Source: an uncultured Eubacteriales bacterium (GTDB lineage Bacteria > Bacillota > Clostridia > Christensenellales > Aristaeellaceae). Taken from it: a stretch of DNA of 64,000 bases. Position 1 is the stretch's first letter. Each line of letters starts with the position of its first letter. The notes beneath the pieces were generated by a model. That model was not told the DNA's origin. It worked only from the letters and a program-made list of their open reading frames with translations, and did not search any database. A program made the translations under genes and the position numbers. The DNA lies in contig OMZY01000006.1 in assembly GCA_900315675.1 (NCBI GenBank), positions 83,592-147,591 of the forward strand, read 5' to 3'. Below are positions 34,836 through 43,631 of this stretch, piece by piece.

Positions 34836-35990
34836 TTAGGCTGCCTCGTCCGTTTCCGCCGGTTCTTCCGTTACCTCGGCAGGTTCCTCCGAGGATTCAC
34901 CCGGATCTGTTTCGGTATCAACTGCGGTATCGGCTGTCCCCGCTGAGCTGTCCCGGGTTGCGGGATTCACGATGCTTCCGTCCTCCAGGCCCTGGATGTA
35001 TTCCTCCAGGCACAGGTCATGATCCCTCATGTACAGGGCATGCTCGATCCCCACATAACGGATATGCCACGGTTCCGCTTCGAACCCGGTGATCTTTTCC
35101 TTTTCCTCCGTATAACGGATGATAAATCCGTATTCCCAGCAGTGTTCGTTCAGCCACTCGCTCTGCTTGGTTCCCTTGAAGGTGGAGGCCCCCTTCTTGT
35201 TGATGTCAAAGGCCAGCCCCAGGTGATGCTCGCTGTATCCCGGTTCCGCCACGGTCCGCAGGGCGGCCCGCCGCGCTTTGGAGCTGCTCCAGTCCTTATG
35301 GCTCTTCTGGTAGCTGCGGACCTTGGAGTTCAGCATACTCACCTGGTCATCCCAGGTCCGGTAGCCCGCGCTGATCTGCCATTTGCCGATCCCGTCTTCC
35401 TTCGCCGCTTCCAGCATTTCCTTCAGCGCGTCCACGGCGGCCTTCACGCCCCGGGTCTTCTTGTATTTGATGGTAACCAGCTTGCTGCTCAGTTCCTTGT
35501 TCAGCTGTACCAGATCCGCCGGGTTAAAGAACTCTCCGCCCGGAACCGGATGGTCCTTGTTCACCAGAATCGGAACGTCGCCCGTCAGCACATCCACAGG
35601 GCTGTCGTCCGGAGCGGCAATCGCGTCCTCCGCAAACAGTCTGTCCTGGGTTTCCTGCCCTGCCACACCGTCCGTTGTCAGGCCGTTTGCCCGCTGGAAG
35701 GCAATCACGGCCCGCTTGGTGCCGCCGCCGTACTGGCCGTCCACCTTGCCGTCCAGGTATCCCAGGTCCTTCAGCCGCTGCTGCACTCTCGTCACTTCAT
35801 CGCCCTTCGCGCCGACGGACAGGATCCCCTGCGCCTGGAGCTCCGCTGCGCTCATTTTGGGCTTTGCGGTCTGCTCCGCCTGGGTCGTTTCCGCCGTGTT
35901 CTCCGCGAAAACGGACTGTACAGGATAAAGGCATATCAGCATCAGTATAGCCATCAGCACCGCTGTAAGGCTTCTCAAACCATGTTTCAT
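34836..35990 (-). CDS. VanY-type D-alanyl-D-alanine carboxypeptidase with peptidoglycan-binding domain
   Basis: The 384-residue secreted protein has a signal peptide (to about residue 29), a PG_binding_1 domain (about 58-120, GAKGDEVTRVQQRLKDLGYL) and a VanY/LAS metallopeptidase domain (about 150-320). The zinc and catalytic motifs are SEHHLGLAFDI (His and Asp ligands) and EPWHIRYVG (catalytic Glu and His). It should trim terminal D-Ala from peptidoglycan stem peptides. The acidic C-terminal tail (about 45 residues rich in Glu, Thr, Asp) is low complexity. GGAGGAG lies before the ATG. Confidence 0.9.
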   Translation of the reverse strand: MKHGLRSLTAVLMAILMLICLYPVQSVFAENTAETTQAEQTAKPKMSAAELQAQGILSVGAKGDEVTRVQQRLKDLGYLDGKVDGQYGGGTKRAVIAFQRANGLTTDGVAGQETQDRLFAEDAIAAPDDSPVDVLTGDVPILVNKDHPVPGGEFFNPADLVQLNKELSSKLVTIKYKKTRGVKAAVDALKEMLEAAKEDGIGKWQISAGYRTWDDQVSMLNSKVRSYQKSHKDWSSSKARRAALRTVAEPGYSEHHLGLAFDINKKGASTFKGTKQSEWLNEHCWEYGFIIRYTEEKEKITGFEAEPWHIRYVGIEHALYMRDHDLCLEEYIQGLEDGSIVNPATRDSSAGTADTAVDTETDPGESSEEPAEVTEEPAETDEAA

Positions 35991-36155
35991 CTATTACTCC
36001 TCCTTCGTTTGAAGGCTTTTCCCCGGCGCTGTGCCCGGATGTGATCAGTCTGATTATATATCACAAATGCGTTCCCGGCAAATAACTTGTCGGTCTGAAC
36101 GAAAAAATGTTATACTTGATGGGTAATTTGCACCCAGAAAGTACAGGTGAGAACG

Positions 36156-37094
36156 ATGCCTGATGTTGCGGTTCACGCGGCCTTCGGCCGCGAAGTCCTG
36201 GCCTCCCTGCCGGAGGAAATCCGGGAATATCTGCTTCCCGATCCTTATACCTTTGCGCTCTTCGGTCCGGATCCCTGGTTCATGTATAAGCCCTGGCACC
36301 GCCGGGAAGGGCGAGGCCGGCGCATGCATACCGGAAAGCCCGGCCTTTTTCTGTCTTCCCTGCTCCGGCAGGCCGGGAATTCCGGCGCCCGGCGGGAAAT
36401 GTTTTCCTATCTTTCCGGTTTCCTCTGCCATTACGCGCTGGACAGCATTGCCCATCCCTACATTATTTATGTCACCGCGGAGGAGCGGGTTTTCCCCCGC
36501 AGTCACATGAGCCTGGAGCACGCCCTGGATGCTTTTGAAATCCGCCGCGGCGGCTATGGGGCTGAAAAGCATCCGGTCACAAAGCATTATTATCCCCTGG
36601 TTCGCCTGCCGGAAAGCCTGCGTCCGGATCTGGATGCCGTTTTTGAAGAAGTCTACGGCTGGAAAAACTGCTGGAAGGTGCTGAACCGTTCCTGCCGCCG
36701 GTACCGGCTGTGCTACCGTTTCCTGGAAAACCCCCGCGGTCTGGCGGCGCGCCTGGCCCGGCTGACAAAGCGGGATGTGCTTTGCTCCATGGCTTATTCG
36801 GAATCCCAGTTCCTTTCCGCGGACCCGGAAAACACGGAGCACCGGGTCTGGAAGCATCCGTTTGATCCCTCCCTGTCCTTCTCCGACAGTTTTCCGGAAC
36901 TGCGGGAAAAAGCCCGGCAGTTCGCGGTGCAGCTGATCACTGCCGCCTTCCGCCTGCTTCAGTACGACGAAGGCACCCTGGAAAGCGTATCAGCGCTCAT
37001 CGGCAACAATTCCTACCTGAGCGGCCTGCCGGCGGACGATCCGCGGAATTACCGGGTCAAATCCCTGCTTCCCCCTGAAAAGGAGACGCGCTGA
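36156..37094 (+). CDS. Zinc-dependent phospholipase C-like protein
   Basis: The 312-residue protein starts at the ATG at 36156 with AGGTGAG upstream and has no signal peptide. Its His/Asp-rich helical pattern (PDVAVHAAFG, FGPDPWFM, MFSYLSGFLCHYALDSIAHP, SHMSLEHALDAF) is that of the Zn_dep_PLPC family, where these residues bind zinc. Family members hydrolyse phospholipids, but many cytosolic bacterial members have no tested substrate. Its stop overlaps the start of the VanZ-VOC gene (TGATG), which suggests related roles in envelope lipids or resistance. Confidence 0.75.
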   Translation: MPDVAVHAAFGREVLASLPEEIREYLLPDPYTFALFGPDPWFMYKPWHRREGRGRRMHTGKPGLFLSSLLRQAGNSGARREMFSYLSGFLCHYALDSIAHPYIIYVTAEERVFPRSHMSLEHALDAFEIRRGGYGAEKHPVTKHYYPLVRLPESLRPDLDAVFEEVYGWKNCWKVLNRSCRRYRLCYRFLENPRGLAARLARLTKRDVLCSMAYSESQFLSADPENTEHRVWKHPFDPSLSFSDSFPELREKARQFAVQLITAAFRLLQYDEGTLESVSALIGNNSYLSGLPADDPRNYRVKSLLPPEKETR

Positions 37095-38176
37095 TGGATT
37101 TTAACAGCATCAAGATCAATGTTCTGATCACCTTCCTCGTCGCGGTTGTGGTTTTCCTGCTGCCCTGGGCCGACCGGCGGATCTGCCGCCGCCTCCGGCT
37201 GAACCTGGAAGGCGGACTGAGCGAGAACCCGAATGCCGACCGGCTGCTGCGGCTCCGCCAGCGGCTGCTGACCCTCGGCCTGCTGCTGTATTTTGTGCTC
37301 TTTGCCTGGCTTGTATTCTTTTCCCGGGCGGCCACCGCGTATTATACGGTTCATGTTGCGCCGCTGGAAGACCTGAAGAACGCGTTCTCCACGCCCACCG
37401 GTTTCTCCGGCTGGTTCCGCACCCTGTTTACGGAGGGCATTGCCTCCGCCTTTTCGCAGATCTCCATTGTCCGGCCGGAGGACATTTCCCAGTTCTACCT
37501 GAACGTGATGCTCTTCCTCCCGGTCGGCTATCTGCTCCCCTATGTTTTCCGCTGGTTCCGTTCCCGGGTCCGGATCCGTCCTGTGGCCTTCTGCCTGCTG
37601 CTCAGCTTCATCGTGGAAAACCTGCAGCTGATTTCCCGCCGCGGCATGTATGACTTCGACGATATTATTTCAAACACCCTCGGCGGGCTGATCGGCCAGC
37701 TGCTCTACATTGCCGTCGGCTATGTGGTCACCCATCCCGGCTGGAGAAAGGAACTCCGGCAGTACCGCGCGTGGAGGCACCACGCCCGGCGCAGGACGCT
37801 CTTCCCTTACACCCGGAAAGCCCAGGCCTTCCGCACCACCCTGATGGGTTCGGATGAGGAGGCCGTCCGTGATTTCTTTGTCCGGCAGCTCGGTTTCCGT
37901 CTTCGTCAGCAGATCGACCGGCGGGAATCCGGGGATGTGGTTTTCCTCTTTGAAATGGGCAAAGTCCAGGTTCAGGTCTTCTGTTCCCCATCCCAGCCCA
38001 TTCCGGAAACCCAGTACCTGACAATCTTCGCCACCCGCCTGTCCGCCGTGCGTTCCCGTCTGGAAATGAACGGGATCCGGACGGGCGACTACCGCCGGGA
38101 TCCCAGCACCGGGCTGCGGTTGCTTCGCTTTACCGGTCCGGACAATCTGCAGATTGAAATCATCGGCGCTGAATAA
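37094..38176 (+). CDS. VanZ-like membrane protein fused to a VOC-like domain
   Basis: The 360-residue protein has four to five N-terminal membrane segments. The VanZ core (about residues 70-225) contains LNVMLFLPVGYLLPY and IVENLQLISRRGMYDFDDII followed by SNTLGGLIGQLLY. The cytosolic C-terminal 115 residues (about 245-360) read like a vicinal-oxygen-chelate/glyoxalase domain: SDEEAVRDFFVRQLGFRL, a central FEMGKVQVQVF strand and a final GPDNLQIEI close to the canonical DPDGNxIEL. VanZ is linked to teicoplanin resistance by an unknown mechanism. The fusion to a VOC-type domain is uncommon. Confidence 0.75.
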   Translation: MDFNSIKINVLITFLVAVVVFLLPWADRRICRRLRLNLEGGLSENPNADRLLRLRQRLLTLGLLLYFVLFAWLVFFSRAATAYYTVHVAPLEDLKNAFSTPTGFSGWFRTLFTEGIASAFSQISIVRPEDISQFYLNVMLFLPVGYLLPYVFRWFRSRVRIRPVAFCLLLSFIVENLQLISRRGMYDFDDIISNTLGGLIGQLLYIAVGYVVTHPGWRKELRQYRAWRHHARRRTLFPYTRKAQAFRTTLMGSDEEAVRDFFVRQLGFRLRQQIDRRESGDVVFLFEMGKVQVQVFCSPSQPIPETQYLTIFATRLSAVRSRLEMNGIRTGDYRRDPSTGLRLLRFTGPDNLQIEIIGAE

Positions 38177-38186
38177 TATACAGGAA

Positions 38187-38233
38187 AAAAGCCGGGCATG
38201 CCGCGGGGATTTCCCCCGGTCTGCCCGGCTTTT
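38187..38233. terminator. Bidirectional terminator
   Basis: The 12-base-pair stem AAAAGCCGGGCA/TGCCCGGCTTTT (38187-38198 with 38222-38233) lies between the convergent VanZ-VOC and glycosyltransferase genes. Confidence 0.85.
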
Positions 38234-38245
38234 GATTCACGGCTT

Positions 38246-39433
38246 TTAAAGCACTCTTTTCCGTTTATCCTTCAGTTTTCCTTCTTTTCCGAGGGCCACC
38301 AGCCGCTCGTAACGTTCCACCGCAGTTTCCAGCACCTTGTCCCAGGGTACCGGAATGGTTTCTTTTGCTTTTTCGCCGATCAGCTCCAGCTTTTCCGGAT
38401 CCTTCAGCGCTTCCGTCATCACCCTGGCCAGGTCTTTCGGATCGTTGTCGCACAGCAGGCCGTTCTCCCCGTGGCGGATAATCTCCGCCGCGGTGCTGCC
38501 CCGCACCATGACCGAAGGCGTTCCCATCACGGCCGCTTCCCGCACTACCATGGGGGCCGCGTCATACAGGGAGGGGAACGCGAACAGCGAAGCCCTGGCA
38601 TACAGGGCGTCCAGCAGGCTTGCGTCTGTGATATGGCCGATCTGCTCCGCCCGGTCCTGGATGTTCAGGTCATGGATCTTCTGGCCGATGGCGTTCATGT
38701 CCATGCCCTGGCCTGCCAGCAGCAGCCGGTAGGTCATGCCCGCCTTTTTCATTTCCGCGCAGGCTTCCAGGACGGTCAGGATATTCTTCTTCCAGTCCAT
38801 CTGGCCGACGAAAAGAATCAGCGGATCCTCTCCCAGGTTCCACCTGCGGTTCACCTGCTCCACGTCGCTGGGGGAAACCGTGCGCAGGGTGGCGCCGTTG
38901 GGCATCACCTGGATCTCGCCTTCGTAGCCGTATTCCCGCAGGACGTCCGCCGTGTTTTTGCCCACGGCCCAGACCTCGTCGCAGCGGTTGTAAAAGCTCA
39001 CAACCAGCTTGACGCCCATCTTGGCGATGGACTCCGAACGGGTTGCCTTGAGGAAATCGTCATAGTATTTGGAATGAAAAGTGGCTACCAGCGGGAGTTT
39101 CCTGACCGAGGCCAGTCGCAGCGCTTCCGATCCCGCGGTAAAGGGACTGTGCGCGTGAATCACATCCAGATCAATCATCCGGATCCGGTGCCGGTAATGC
39201 GCGTCCAGCACAGCTTCCCCGACCTTGTACTGTTTCAGGCCCGGCACACTGCTGCCCACATATTCCACCAGCTGGTAAGGGAATCCGCCCTGAAAGCCTG
39301 TATCATACATCGGGGCCACCACGGTCACCTGGTGCCCCATTTTGCACAGCGTCTCTGAATAGGCCTGGACCACCCGGCCCACGCCGTCCACAATCGGCAG
39401 AAATGTATCTGTAAACTGCCCGATCTTCAGCAT
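38246..39433 (-). CDS. Family 4 glycosyltransferase
   Basis: The 395-residue cytosolic enzyme has the GT-B fold: an N-terminal acceptor domain (IGQFTDTFLPIVDGVGRVV, DVIHAHSPFTAGSEALRLA, LPLVATFHSKYYDDF) and a C-terminal nucleotide-sugar domain (LILFVGQMDWKKNI, FAFPSLYDAAPMVVREAAVMGTP). The start most like that of 1,2-diacylglycerol 3-glucosyltransferases and PimB-type mannosyltransferases suggests a glycolipid product, but the acceptor cannot be read from sequence. ATG at 39433 has AAGGTG at seven bases; a GTG one codon upstream is possible. Confidence 0.85.
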   Translation of the reverse strand: MLKIGQFTDTFLPIVDGVGRVVQAYSETLCKMGHQVTVVAPMYDTGFQGGFPYQLVEYVGSSVPGLKQYKVGEAVLDAHYRHRIRMIDLDVIHAHSPFTAGSEALRLASVRKLPLVATFHSKYYDDFLKATRSESIAKMGVKLVVSFYNRCDEVWAVGKNTADVLREYGYEGEIQVMPNGATLRTVSPSDVEQVNRRWNLGEDPLILFVGQMDWKKNILTVLEACAEMKKAGMTYRLLLAGQGMDMNAIGQKIHDLNIQDRAEQIGHITDASLLDALYARASLFAFPSLYDAAPMVVREAAVMGTPSVMVRGSTAAEIIRHGENGLLCDNDPKDLARVMTEALKDPEKLELIGEKAKETIPVPWDKVLETAVERYERLVALGKEGKLKDKRKRVL

Positions 39434-39613
39434 CACAATTCACCTTCACCACAGACGTTTGTCTGTTTTTCGCCATTTATTATCTCATGATATGATGAAA
39501 AAAGCAAATCAGTCCGCACAGTTCGAAAAACAGAAGGAAAACCGTTGGATTCCTGAAGAAACATTGACATCCCCGGCCCCGGGGTATATTGTTTCCGTCA
39601 GGGAGGGATACCG

Positions 39614-40672
39614 ATGAACCGCGAAACGATCACCCTGTCTCTTGGTGAACACAGTTATGATATCGTGCTGGAACCCGGCTGTCTGAGCAACGCGGGTTCC
39701 CTGCTGAACCTGAACCGGAAGGTTCTGGTGGTCACGGACTCCGGTGTGCCCGAATCCTATGCGGATACCGTTGCCGCATCCGCCCTGGCTGCGGAGGTGG
39801 TCCGGATCCCCGAAGGGGAATCCAGCAAGAGCTTTGACAATTACCGCCTGCTGCTCCGCCGCATGCTGGCCCTGGGCATGGGCCGCGGGGACTGCGTGGC
39901 TGCCGTCGGCGGCGGCGTGGTCGGCGATCTGTCCGGTTTCGCCGCGGCCTGCTATATGCGCGGCATTGATTTCTACAACATTCCCACCACCGTCCTTTCC
40001 CAGGTGGACTCCTCCATCGGCGGCAAAACCGCCATCGACCTGGATGGAATCAAGAACGTTGTCGGCGCATTTTATCAGCCGCGCTGCGTCCTGGTGGATC
40101 CTGCCACCCTTTCTACCCTACCCCGCCGCCAGATCGCCAACGGCCTGGCCGAGGCGGTGAAAATGGCGCTCTGTTTTGATCAGGAAGCTTTTGCCCGCTT
40201 TGAAGCCCTTGATTTTGAAGCGGAACTGAATTTCCTGGCTTCCGGAAAGCCTTCTCCCGGGCTGGTGCGGATCATTTCCGACGCCCTGCACCTCAAAAAG
40301 AAAGTGGTGGAGGAAGATGAAAAGGAGCAGGGTCTGCGCCGCGTTCTGAACTTCGGCCATACCCTCGGTCACGGAATCGAAAGTGTCGGTTCAAAGAACG
40401 GAATGCTTCACGGCGAATGCGTAGCCCTCGGCATGCTGCCCATGTGCTCCGCCTCCGTACGCGCCAGTCTGCTCCCGGTGCTGGAAAAGCTCGGCCTGCC
40501 CGTCGCCTGCGCCGCTGATCCGGATCAGGTGATGCAGGCGGTCATTCATGACAAAAAGCAGTATGCCGGCAAAATCCGCTCCATCTTCGTGGAAACAGCC
40601 GGTACCTATACAGAAAAGGAACTCACCCCGGAAGAACTCCGTCAGCTTTACACAGAATACTTTTTCTCTTAA
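39614..40672 (+). CDS. aroB: 3-dehydroquinate synthase
   Basis: The 352-residue enzyme catalyses the second step of the shikimate pathway, DAHP to 3-dehydroquinate, with NAD and a divalent metal. Landmarks are VAAVGGGVVGDLSGFAAACYM (NAD-binding), PTTVLSQVDSSIGGKT, GLAEAVKMAL (metal Glu) and NFGHTLGHGIE (metal His). GGGAGGG precedes the ATG. It is the first gene of the shikimate operon. DAHP synthase, which makes its substrate, is not in the window. Confidence 0.94.
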   Translation: MNRETITLSLGEHSYDIVLEPGCLSNAGSLLNLNRKVLVVTDSGVPESYADTVAASALAAEVVRIPEGESSKSFDNYRLLLRRMLALGMGRGDCVAAVGGGVVGDLSGFAAACYMRGIDFYNIPTTVLSQVDSSIGGKTAIDLDGIKNVVGAFYQPRCVLVDPATLSTLPRRQIANGLAEAVKMALCFDQEAFARFEALDFEAELNFLASGKPSPGLVRIISDALHLKKKVVEEDEKEQGLRRVLNFGHTLGHGIESVGSKNGMLHGECVALGMLPMCSASVRASLLPVLEKLGLPVACAADPDQVMQAVIHDKKQYAGKIRSIFVETAGTYTEKELTPEELRQLYTEYFFS

Positions 40673-40715
40673 TCTCTCCAGTCAGCAACGATTCTCCGGC
40701 AAATACAGTTAATCT

Positions 40716-40748
40716 AATTCTGCATTCTGCATTCTGAATTCTGCATTA
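40716..40748. repeat. Heptamer repeat tract between aroB and aroC
   Basis: ATTCTGC-type seven-base units (with an ATTCTGA variant) are repeated about 4.5 times, ending 17 bases before the aroC start codon. This is the complementary form of the tract at 9906-9937. Confidence 0.75.
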
Positions 40749-40764
40749 GTATTGTGGGGTTATC

Positions 40765-41856
40765 ATGAAAAACACCTTTGGCACTTCCCTCACCGTCACC
40801 CTCTTCGGCGAAAGCCACGGAGCGGAAATCGGCGCGGTCATCGACGGCCTCGCACCCGGTATTCCCGTGGATGAGGACTGGATTGCATCCCAGCTGACGC
40901 TCCGCCGCCCTGCGGGCCGCATCTCCACCGCACGTCAGGAAGCGGATGCCTTCCGCATCGTCAGCGGCGTTTTCAACGGCCGGACCACCGGCACCCCCGT
41001 GGCAATCCTGATTCCCAACGCGGATACCCGCAGCGGGGATTATCAGCGCGGTCCCGCCCGTCCCGGTCACGCGGACCTGACGGCCTGGGCCAAGTATCAC
41101 GGATATGAAGACTACCGCGGCGGCGGACATTTCAGCGGGCGGATCACCGCTGCCCTGGTGGCGGCTGGCGCCATCGCCATTGCGGCGCTGCGGCAGAAGG
41201 GCATCCTCATCGGTACCCATATTGCCCGCTGTGCCGGCATTGACGACGCGCCCTTTACGGATCTTTCCGCGGATCTTCCCCGTCTGAACAGCCTGCCCTT
41301 TGCGGTGCTGGATGAAGCCCGGGGCCAGGCCATGCGTGAAGCGGTGGAAAAAGCAGCCGCGCAGTGCGACAGCGTCGGCGGCATCCTGGAAACGGCGGTC
41401 GCCGGACTGCCCGCGGGTGTCGGCGAGCCCTGGTTCGATACCGTGGAAAGCGTGCTTTCCCACGTGCTCTTTTCCGTTCCTGCTGTCAAGGGCGTGGAAT
41501 TCGGCGACGGCTTTGCCCTTGCGGACATGACCGGCAGCCGGGCCAATGATCCCATCCGGATGAAGGACGGAAAGCCTTATACGACCACCAACCGTAACGG
41601 CGGCGTCAACGGCGGCATTACCAACGGAATGCCGGTCATCTTCCGCTGCGCGGTCAAACCTACGCCCTCCATCGCGCAGGAACAGCAGACTGTTGATCCC
41701 TCCGCCGGAGAGGAAACCACCCTCACCATCAAAGGCCGTCACGATCCGGCCATTGTCCACCGGGCCAGGGTAGTTGTAGACAGCGTAACGGCCCTCGCCC
41801 TCTGCGACCTGCTGGTCCTCCGCTACGGCACCGACTGGCTGGCTCCTGAAAAATAA
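40765..41856 (+). CDS. aroC: Chorismate synthase
   Basis: The 363-residue FMN-dependent enzyme makes chorismate from EPSP. Landmarks are FGESHGAEIGAVIDGLAPG, RRPAGRISTARQEAD, SGDYQRGPARPGHADLTA, KYHGYEDYRGGGHFSGRITA and NRNGGVNGGITNGMPV. It follows aroB after a 92-base gap that holds a heptamer repeat and no clear promoter. The ribosome site (GGGG at about eight bases) is modest. Shikimate pathway, last common step, cytosol. Confidence 0.95.
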   Translation: MKNTFGTSLTVTLFGESHGAEIGAVIDGLAPGIPVDEDWIASQLTLRRPAGRISTARQEADAFRIVSGVFNGRTTGTPVAILIPNADTRSGDYQRGPARPGHADLTAWAKYHGYEDYRGGGHFSGRITAALVAAGAIAIAALRQKGILIGTHIARCAGIDDAPFTDLSADLPRLNSLPFAVLDEARGQAMREAVEKAAAQCDSVGGILETAVAGLPAGVGEPWFDTVESVLSHVLFSVPAVKGVEFGDGFALADMTGSRANDPIRMKDGKPYTTTNRNGGVNGGITNGMPVIFRCAVKPTPSIAQEQQTVDPSAGEETTLTIKGRHDPAIVHRARVVVDSVTALALCDLLVLRYGTDWLAPEK

Positions 41857-41892
41857 CCTTTGTATCTCTTTTTCCTTATCCTGAACCATTTG

Positions 41893-41928
41893 TCATTATG
41901 AATTGTGAATTATGAATTATGAATTAGA
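41893..41928. repeat. Heptamer repeat tract (ATGAATT type) containing the aroEK start codon
   Basis: ATGAATT or GTGAATT units repeat about 4.5 times. The ATG at 41912 lies in the third unit; the units on each side are out of frame and run quickly into stops. Confidence 0.75.
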
Positions 41929-43153
41929 ATACGGATGCATCGGCGAGCACCTGCCTCACAGTTTTTCCCGGGAAATCCACGGGGAAATCGGCGGCTATGC
42001 CTATGAACTGAAGGAACTGACGCCGGAGGAGCTGCCCGCCTTCATGACGGCGCGGCAGTTCAGGGGAATCAATGTCACCATTCCCTACAAGCAGGCTGTC
42101 ATTCCCTTCCTGGATGAAATCGATAAAACCGCCCGTGCCATCGGCGCGGTCAACACCGTTGTCAGCCGGAACGGGAAACTGACCGGTTATAACACAGACC
42201 TGTACGGCCTGACCCGGCTCATCCGCCGCATCGGCCTGGATCTGTCCGGTAAAAAAGTGCTGGTTCTCGGCACCGGCGGCACCTCCCGCACCGCGGCCTA
42301 CGCCGCGCAGCAGCTCGGCGCCCGGGAAATATACCGGGTCAGCCGCACTGCCCGGGAAGGCAGCCTTTCCTATGAGGATGCCCTGTTCCGTCACGCAGAC
42401 GCGGAAATCATCCTGAATACCACGCCCTGCGGCATGTTCCCCCACCCGGCGGAGCAGCCCATTCCCCTGGAACCGTTTACCCGGCTGGAGGGGGTGGCAG
42501 ACGCGATCTACAATCCCCTGCGCAGCCGCCTGGTGCTGGACGCCTGCTCCCGCGGTATCCCCGCGGAAGGCGGCCTGTACATGCTGGTTGCCCAGGCGGT
42601 CCGTGCCTCTGAGCTGTTTCTGGACAGGATCTATCCGGAAAGCCTGACGGACGAGATTTATGACCGGATTCTTCGCCGGAAGGAAAACCTGGTCCTCATC
42701 GGCATGCCCGGAAGCGGGAAATCCGCTGTCGGCAGCGTCCTGACCCGGATCACCGGCAAGCCCCTGGCGGATACCGATCAGCTCATCGTTGAAAAAGCCG
42801 GGAAATCCATTCCCGATATCTTCCTGGAGGACGGGGAAACCGCCTTCCGGAATCTGGAAACTGAAATCATCCGGGAGCTTTCCCTGCAGGGCGGACAGAT
42901 CATTTCCACCGGCGGCGGCGCGGTTCTGCGTCCGGAAAATGTCACCCTGCTCCGGCAGAACGGGCGTCTGTTCTGGCTGAACCGGGATCCGGACAGCCTG
43001 GTGCCGACGGATGACCGTCCGCTGGCGGACACTGCCGCGAAAATGAAACAGCTGTATCAGGTGCGGGAACCCATTTACCGGGCCGCCGCGGATGAAATCA
43101 TCCCCGTCTCCGGCACCCCCGAAGATACCGCGCAAAATCTCCTTCAGCATTAA
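41912..43153 (+). CDS. Bifunctional shikimate dehydrogenase-shikimate kinase (AroE-AroK fusion)
   Basis: The 413-residue protein joins two consecutive shikimate enzymes. Residues 1-about 250 are AroE: YGCIGEHLPHSFSREIH, GINVTIPYKQAV (catalytic Lys), GAVNTVV, YNTDLYG and VLGTGGTSRTAAYAAQ (NADP site; GGASR-like). Residues about 255-413 are AroK: LIGMPGSGKSAVGSVL (P-loop), DTDQLIVEKAGKSIPDIF, GGGAVLR and DDRPLA (lid). The start codon falls inside a heptamer repeat, so the first five residues (MNYEL) are repeat-encoded. No Shine-Dalgarno site is evident. Confidence 0.93.
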   Translation: MNYELEYGCIGEHLPHSFSREIHGEIGGYAYELKELTPEELPAFMTARQFRGINVTIPYKQAVIPFLDEIDKTARAIGAVNTVVSRNGKLTGYNTDLYGLTRLIRRIGLDLSGKKVLVLGTGGTSRTAAYAAQQLGAREIYRVSRTAREGSLSYEDALFRHADAEIILNTTPCGMFPHPAEQPIPLEPFTRLEGVADAIYNPLRSRLVLDACSRGIPAEGGLYMLVAQAVRASELFLDRIYPESLTDEIYDRILRRKENLVLIGMPGSGKSAVGSVLTRITGKPLADTDQLIVEKAGKSIPDIFLEDGETAFRNLETEIIRELSLQGGQIISTGGGAVLRPENVTLLRQNGRLFWLNRDPDSLVPTDDRPLADTAAKMKQLYQVREPIYRAAADEIIPVSGTPEDTAQNLLQH

Positions 43154-43154
43154 C

Positions 43155-43180
43155 TATTCATTCTTCATTTTTCATTATTA
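43155..43180. repeat. Degenerate heptamer tract (TTCATT type) between aroEK and aroQ
   Basis: ATTCATTCTTCATTTTTCATT resembles the complementary strand of the ATGAATT tract but is more degenerate. It ends 20 bases before the aroQ start. Confidence 0.5.
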
Positions 43181-43199
43181 TCTGCGGGTTGGTGTTTTC

Positions 43200-43631
43200 A
43201 TGAACATTCTTGTCATTAACGGTCCGAACCTCAACATGCTGGGAATCCGTGAACCGGAGATCTACGGCAAGGCCACCTATGCGGATCTTTGCCGGCTCAT
43301 TGAAGCCCATGCGGCGGAGATCGGCGTTGAAGTTTCTCTGTATCAGTCCAACCACGAGGGAGATCTGGTGGACGCCATCCAGCAGGCCTACGGCAAGGCG
43401 GACGGCATCGTCATCAACCCCGGCGCCTATACCCACACCAGCGTCGCCATTCTGGACGCCCTGAAAGCGGTGGGCATTCCCGCGGTGGAAGTCCATATCT
43501 CCGATCCGGACGCCCGGGATGAATTCCGGAAGATCAGCTATATCCGCGCGGCCTGCGTCAAAACAATCAAAGGCCATGGCTTTGACGGCTATCTCGAAGC
43601 CATGGATTTTCTTGCGGGAGTAAATCAATGA
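43200..43631 (+). CDS. aroQ: 3-dehydroquinate dehydratase, type II
   Basis: The 143-residue enzyme dehydrates 3-dehydroquinate to 3-dehydroshikimate and forms dodecamers in the family. Landmarks are ILVINGPNLNMLGIREPEIYG, YQSNHEGDLVDAIQQAYG, VINPGAYTHTSVAILDAL and VEVHISD. The catalytic Tyr of the REPxxYG loop is present. The ATG at 43200 is used because a type II dehydroquinase normally begins a few residues before LVINGPN; the longer frame is repeat sequence. The stop overlaps the aroA start (ATGA). Confidence 0.94.
   Translation: MNILVINGPNLNMLGIREPEIYGKATYADLCRLIEAHAAEIGVEVSLYQSNHEGDLVDAIQQAYGKADGIVINPGAYTHTSVAILDALKAVGIPAVEVHISDPDARDEFRKISYIRAACVKTIKGHGFDGYLEAMDFLAGVNQ

Noticed and set aside
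39564-39590. Promoter of aroB with a CCCCGGCCCCGGGG spacer
   Set aside because: TTGACA and TATATT are present but only 15 bases apart, too short to call a promoter with confidence; the GC palindrome may matter, but no known operator matches.
43092-43199. Longer N-terminus for aroQ
   Set aside because: The extra 36 codons cover the end of aroEK and the TTCATT repeat and resemble nothing in type II dehydroquinases.
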